9,146 nucleotides of DNA from Candidatus Cloacimonadota bacterium (GTDB lineage: Bacteria > Cloacimonadota > Cloacimonadia > JGIOTU-2), in the NCBI GenBank assembly GCA_016932035.1, contig JAFGDR010000038.1:1-9146 (forward strand). The letters run 5' to 3'. Each line of letters starts with the position of its first letter. Positions within the stretch are counted from its first letter, which is position 1. This document shows, one piece after another, positions 6,477 to 9,146 of the stretch. Made by a program: the position numbers and the translations under genes. The notes below the pieces were generated by a model that was given only the letters and a program-made list of their open reading frames with translations, had not been told where the DNA came from and made no database searches.

Positions 6477-7540
6477 TGAACAAACAATCCCTGAAGTTCC
6501 TCGAAACTTTGATGAACCTCCCCTCCCCATCAGGTTATGAAAAAAAAGTGCGTCAGGCGTGGCTTGATGAAATGAAGAAATTTTCCGACGAAATAAAAAG
6601 CGATGTCCATGGCAATGCAATCGCTGTTGTTAATCCCGACAAGGTTCCACGTATCATGCTTGCAGGTCATATGGACGAACTTGGTTTTCAGGTCGGATTT
6701 ATTAGTGAAAAAGGTTTTATTTATTTTAACAGGTTGGGCGGTTTTGATATCGGTATCATACCCGGAAGAAAAGTCCGTATCCACACACGAAAAGGCGATA
6801 TACTTGGCGTTGTAGGAAAAAAAGCGATCCACTTATTCGATAGCGAAGATCGTGAAAAAGTACCGAAACCCCATCAGTTGTATATCGATATTGGTGCTAA
6901 AGATAAAAAAGAAGCACAAAAGCTTGTGGAGATCGGCGATCCGATAACCTATGATACGAACTTTGAACAACTCAGAAAAGACCTTTACGTTTCACGCGGT
7001 TTCGATGATAAGATCGGTGCATTCATTACCGCAGAAGTAATGAAGAATGTATTCAAGCAAAAGAAGAATTTCAAGGCTTCTCTATACAGTGTTGCAACCG
7101 TTCAGGAAGAGGTCGGACTTCGTGGAGCAAAGACCTCCGCCTTCGGTATCGATCCTGATATTGGAATTGCCCTTGATGTAACTCATGCAACCGACACACC
7201 CGACGTCGATCAGAAAAAGGTTGGAGAGATCGGGCTTGGCGACGGTGCGCCTATTGTCCGCGGTCCAAACATCAATCATAAAGTTTTCGATATGCTTGTC
7301 GATAGCGCAAAAAAACTCAAGGTCAAGTACCAGATCGAAGCTGCTGCCCGACCAACCGGCACCGATGCAAATGTCATCCAGATTACTCGTGCAGGCGTGG
7401 CAACAGGTCTGATAGCAATCCCCTGCCGCTATATGCATACATACACAGAAGTGATTTCAATGGATGATGTGGAAAGTGCCATCAGCATTTTAACCGAATT
7501 CTGCATGCAGGTAGATGACTCAATAAATTTTATTGAATAG
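6476..7540 (+). CDS. M42 family metallo-aminopeptidase (TET/glutamyl aminopeptidase type)
   Basis: This 354-residue cytosolic enzyme has the full M42 layout and usual length. It should remove N-terminal residues from short peptides, probably as a large TET-type oligomer. The di-metal site is complete: H65 and D67 in AGHMDELGF (63-71), D177/D178 in SRGFDDKIGAF, the catalytic E211/E212 in VQEEVGLRGA, D234 in ALDVTHATDTP, and H321 in RYMHTYTEV. The N-terminal FLETLMNLPSPSGYE (8-22) is also typical. Inner specificity cannot be read, and older annotations of this family as endoglucanase are unreliable. The start at 6476 overlaps the sensor stop by one base (TAATG) with AAGGAG eight bases upstream, so it is translationally coupled. 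A terminator follows 20 bases after the stop. The context suggests a peptide-degrading step linked to the upstream sensor pair, but this is inference. Confidence 0.94.
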   Translation: MNKQSLKFLETLMNLPSPSGYEKKVRQAWLDEMKKFSDEIKSDVHGNAIAVVNPDKVPRIMLAGHMDELGFQVGFISEKGFIYFNRLGGFDIGIIPGRKVRIHTRKGDILGVVGKKAIHLFDSEDREKVPKPHQLYIDIGAKDKKEAQKLVEIGDPITYDTNFEQLRKDLYVSRGFDDKIGAFITAEVMKNVFKQKKNFKASLYSVATVQEEVGLRGAKTSAFGIDPDIGIALDVTHATDTPDVDQKKVGEIGLGDGAPIVRGPNINHKVFDMLVDSAKKLKVKYQIEAAARPTGTDANVIQITRAGVATGLIAIPCRYMHTYTEVISMDDVESAISILTEFCMQVDDSINFIE

Positions 7541-7560
7541 AATTTCTACAAAATTTCATA

Positions 7561-7592
7561 AACCTCTCTGTTCCTGCAGGGAGGTTTTTTTT
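7561..7592 (+). terminator. Rho-independent terminator after the M42 peptidase gene
   Basis: AACCTCTCTG (7561-7570) pairs with CAGGGAGGTT (7577-7586), forming a 10 bp stem with one T-G wobble and a 6-base loop (TTCCTG). It runs directly into eight T residues (7585-7592). It starts 20 bases after the peptidase stop, so it ends the kinase-sensor-peptidase transcript and separates it from the Nudix unit. Confidence 0.92.
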
Positions 7593-7599
7593 CATATTC

Positions 7600-7629
7600 T
7601 TGACATGATGAATATGCATATTTTATGAA
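7600..7629 (+). promoter_or_regulatory. Putative promoter of the Nudix operon
   Basis: TTGACA (7600-7605) is followed after 18 bases by TATGAA (7624-7629), a fair match to TATAAT. It starts eight bases beyond the terminator T run and about 25-55 bases before the Nudix start, a good place for the promoter of a new transcription unit. Confidence 0.5.
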
Positions 7630-7654
7630 TTTAAGATCAAAATAAAGAAGTCCT

Positions 7655-8227
7655 ATGTACGGAAAATCTCTAATAGAACAGCTTACAGTATATACGCCCT
7701 TCGATATACAGGAGCGAGCGAAGCACCACCAAATGCTGTCATTCCTTTCTCGAAATGAGAATGGTTTTCATAACAAAAACCTTCCGGGGCATGTGACAGG
7801 TTCTGCATGGATTCTTGATTCATCACGAAAAAAAGTATTGATGACTCATCATATTAAACTAGAAAAGTGGCTACAACTTGGAGGACATGCAGACGGTTCG
7901 GGCGATATCCTCAGCGTCGCACTCCGGGAAGCAGAAGAAGAATCCGGACTTCATTCGGTAAAACCACTCAGTTTCTACATTTTTGATGTGGACGTGCATG
8001 CGATCCCGGAACGAAAGAATTTTCCCAATCACTTTCATTATGATGTGCGATTTCTCTTTGATGCTGATGAGACAGAACCCTTCCGTGTTTCAGACGAATC
8101 ATTTAATTTACAATGGATAAATATCGAGGATGTACGCAGGTTCAATGACGAGGATTCCATTCTACGGCTCGTCGAGAAGTCAGAGACCATGAACCTTCTG
8201 CGTTTCCTTGAAAGCGGTTACTGGTAA
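7655..8227 (+). CDS. Nudix hydrolase with a variant Nudix box
   Basis: This 190-residue cytosolic protein should hydrolyse a nucleoside diphosphate linked to another group; the substrate is unknown. The Nudix box runs from G77 to L99 (GHADGSGDILSVALREAEEESGL). The REAEEESGL core with its metal-binding Glu residues is intact, but the position usually held by the first Glu (G-x5-E) is G83. Preceding signatures PGHVTGSAWILD (44-55) and VLMTHHIKLEKWLQLGGH (61-78) place it in a recognisable subgroup with an HH-KL-WLQ-GGH signature, related to MutT-like enzymes. An N-terminal helical extension of about 45 residues precedes the Nudix fold. The start has only a weak purine-rich site (AAAGAAG, 7644-7650). 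The gene leads a new transcription unit after the terminator, with the exported protein gene 19 bases downstream. Confidence 0.92.
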   Translation: MYGKSLIEQLTVYTPFDIQERAKHHQMLSFLSRNENGFHNKNLPGHVTGSAWILDSSRKKVLMTHHIKLEKWLQLGGHADGSGDILSVALREAEEESGLHSVKPLSFYIFDVDVHAIPERKNFPNHFHYDVRFLFDADETEPFRVSDESFNLQWINIEDVRRFNDEDSILRLVEKSETMNLLRFLESGYW

Positions 8228-8232
8228 TAAGC

Positions 8233-8240
8233 AAAAGGAG
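8233..8240 (+). promoter_or_regulatory. Ribosome binding site deciding the exported-protein start
   Basis: AAAAGGAG lies six bases before ATG 8247. An earlier in-frame ATG at 8208 lies inside the Nudix gene and lacks such a site. The 8247 start also puts a proper signal peptide at the very N-terminus. Confidence 0.65.
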
Positions 8241-8246
8241 TATCTC

Positions 8247-8867
8247 ATGAAAAAAATATTGGTCCTTTTAATAATGTGTTTCATCCCATTCCTTGTTTTC
8301 TCGGATGTTGCTCCATCTGATATGCATCCGGTGGACAATTGTGTGCGTTTCACCAACCTTGATGATTATCCCGAGATAACTATTCTCGGTTATATTGTCG
8401 GTCCAACTTATGATTCCCCGCAATTTTTTGAAATTCAAAATGGAAAATGCCTTGATAAGGGCTATAAGTTCAACGATCTCGGTCTTTATTGGGCACAGAA
8501 AAAATACGTCGATTCTATCGGGATCGAGAATATTGTTATCAAAACGGATATCGGACCGGAACTGTGGGGTGACGCCTATTTCAAACAGGTTACGAACGAT
8601 CCGAATATCTTTTTTATAACCAGCGCGATTGATCCAGGTGATATTTGGGTTCCGGATTATGAAACACTGAAAGCCCGGATCTCTGATTATGAGATTGCAG
8701 GTTTTGTGGGTGATCAGATCATTATTTATCTCAGCAAACAGATTCAATATTTCAGCCCGGCTGAAGAGGAAATAGTCGAATATAATTTTCCTGAAATTCC
8801 AAACCTGAAATGGTCACCATTTGGTGATACAGACGGAAGTTCGTCTGATAGCTCACAGAATAAATAA
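8247..8867 (+). CDS. Small exported protein of unknown function
   Basis: I do not recognise this 206-residue protein. Residues 1-19 (MKKILVLLIMCFIPFLVFS) form a clear Sec signal peptide. The mature part starts DVAPSDMHPVDNCVRFTNL, with a His and Cys close together (H27, C32). A second Cys sits about 35 residues later (NGKCLDKGY), so a disulphide is possible. Beta-rich segments follow (YPEITILGYIVGP, IENIVIKTDIGPELWG, IFFITSAIDPGDIWVPDY). The C-terminus ends in a polar Ser/Asp-rich tail (DTDGSSSDSSQNK) without a sorting motif or membrane helix. It has no lipobox, so it is probably a soluble periplasmic or secreted protein. Its stop overlaps the start of the membrane-protein gene by one base (TAATG), suggesting the two act together. 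Confidence 0.75.
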   Translation: MKKILVLLIMCFIPFLVFSDVAPSDMHPVDNCVRFTNLDDYPEITILGYIVGPTYDSPQFFEIQNGKCLDKGYKFNDLGLYWAQKKYVDSIGIENIVIKTDIGPELWGDAYFKQVTNDPNIFFITSAIDPGDIWVPDYETLKARISDYEIAGFVGDQIIIYLSKQIQYFSPAEEEIVEYNFPEIPNLKWSPFGDTDGSSSDSSQNK

Positions 8868-9146
8868 TGCCTGCATACGAACAGAAATTCCTCCTTGCAC
8901 TCCTTGATACAATCATTGTAGAATCGGTTGTACTGATCATTTTTGTAAAATGGATATTCAAAAAAGAGATGCAGTATGTTTCATGGAAACAGGTGATCTT
9001 TGCAGGAATTTTCACTTCATTTGCTACCATTCCCTATTTATGGTTCATCGCTCCTATTTTCCTTCCATCGAAAGCACTCCTTTACTCGATTGGTGAAATA
9101 GTTATTTTACTGCTCGAATCTGTTATCCTCTATTTCATACTCAGGA
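8867..9146 (+). CDS. Multi-pass membrane protein, partial (cut by window edge)
   Basis: The frame opens at ATG 8867, sharing one base with the preceding stop, and remains open for 93 codons to the window edge. The visible part begins MPAYEQKFLLALLDTIIVE and has three hydrophobic segments: about residues 7-31, 42-66 and 70-92. They are separated by short polar loops such as KKEMQYVSWK. Glu residues lie within the first and third segments (VES in both), which is unusual and may matter for function. I cannot name a family. No ribosome site other than sequence inside the upstream gene is visible, so translation probably depends on coupling. Tight linkage with the exported protein upstream suggests a membrane partner for it. 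The C-terminus and full helix count are outside the window. Confidence 0.75.
   Translation, partial: MPAYEQKFLLALLDTIIVESVVLIIFVKWIFKKEMQYVSWKQVIFAGIFTSFATIPYLWFIAPIFLPSKALLYSIGEIVILLLESVILYFILR

Noticed and set aside
7082-7438. 118-codon minus-strand frame opposite the M42 peptidase
   Set aside because: The region encodes the essential metal ligands of the peptidase on the plus strand; the Cys-rich antisense translation has no family pattern.
8208-8246. Earlier ATG for the exported protein
   Set aside because: It would overlap the Nudix end and put a polar stretch before the signal peptide; AAAAGGAG precedes ATG 8247 instead.
8268-8747. 159-codon minus-strand frame opposite the exported-protein gene
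   Set aside because: No ribosome site, no recognisable domain, and the plus strand has a signal peptide, ribosome site and coupled neighbour. It is an antisense shadow.

Overview
This 9.1 kb window is a gene-dense bacterial stretch of fairly low GC content (roughly 38-40% by eye). It holds nine protein genes and no RNA genes, insertion sequences or CRISPR arrays. The protein architectures point to the wider FCB group: an endonuclease I fused to an Ig-like domain and a choice-of-anchor J domain, and a TPR histidine kinase of the HisKA_2 class. Clear Shine-Dalgarno sites (AAGGAG, GAGGAG, AAAAGGAG) and TTGACA-type -35 boxes are less usual for Bacteroidota proper. A relative such as Cloacimonadota is my best guess, held loosely.

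Left third, minus strand (positions 2784 down to 106): a beta-propeller-like lipoprotein gene runs straight into the secreted endonuclease I gene. The stop codon of the first overlaps the ribosome binding site of the second, so the two are probably co-transcribed and translationally coupled. The 130 bp between the lipoprotein gene and the plus-strand GNAT gene is a divergent control region. It carries a perfect inverted repeat, TGACAAA-N12-TTTGTCA, lying across both putative promoters.

Middle, plus strand (2915 to 7540): a small GNAT acetyltransferase is followed, after a 61 bp gap with its own possible promoter, by a compact three-gene cluster. The cluster has a TPR histidine kinase of the HisKA_2 class, a membrane-anchored DctB-like double-Cache sensor with no output domain, and a cytosolic M42 metallo-aminopeptidase. 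The sensor gene lies 17 bp after the kinase and its stop overlaps the peptidase start (TAATG). A strong intrinsic terminator follows. The kinase has no small-molecule sensor domain and the sensor has no kinase, so a split sensor-kinase system is the most interesting hypothesis here. No response regulator is present in the window.

Right end, plus strand (7655 to the edge): a second transcription unit has a putative promoter, a Nudix hydrolase with an altered Nudix box, a small exported protein I do not recognise, and a multi-pass membrane protein that overlaps it by one base and is cut by the window edge. The last two look like a functional pair of unknown role.
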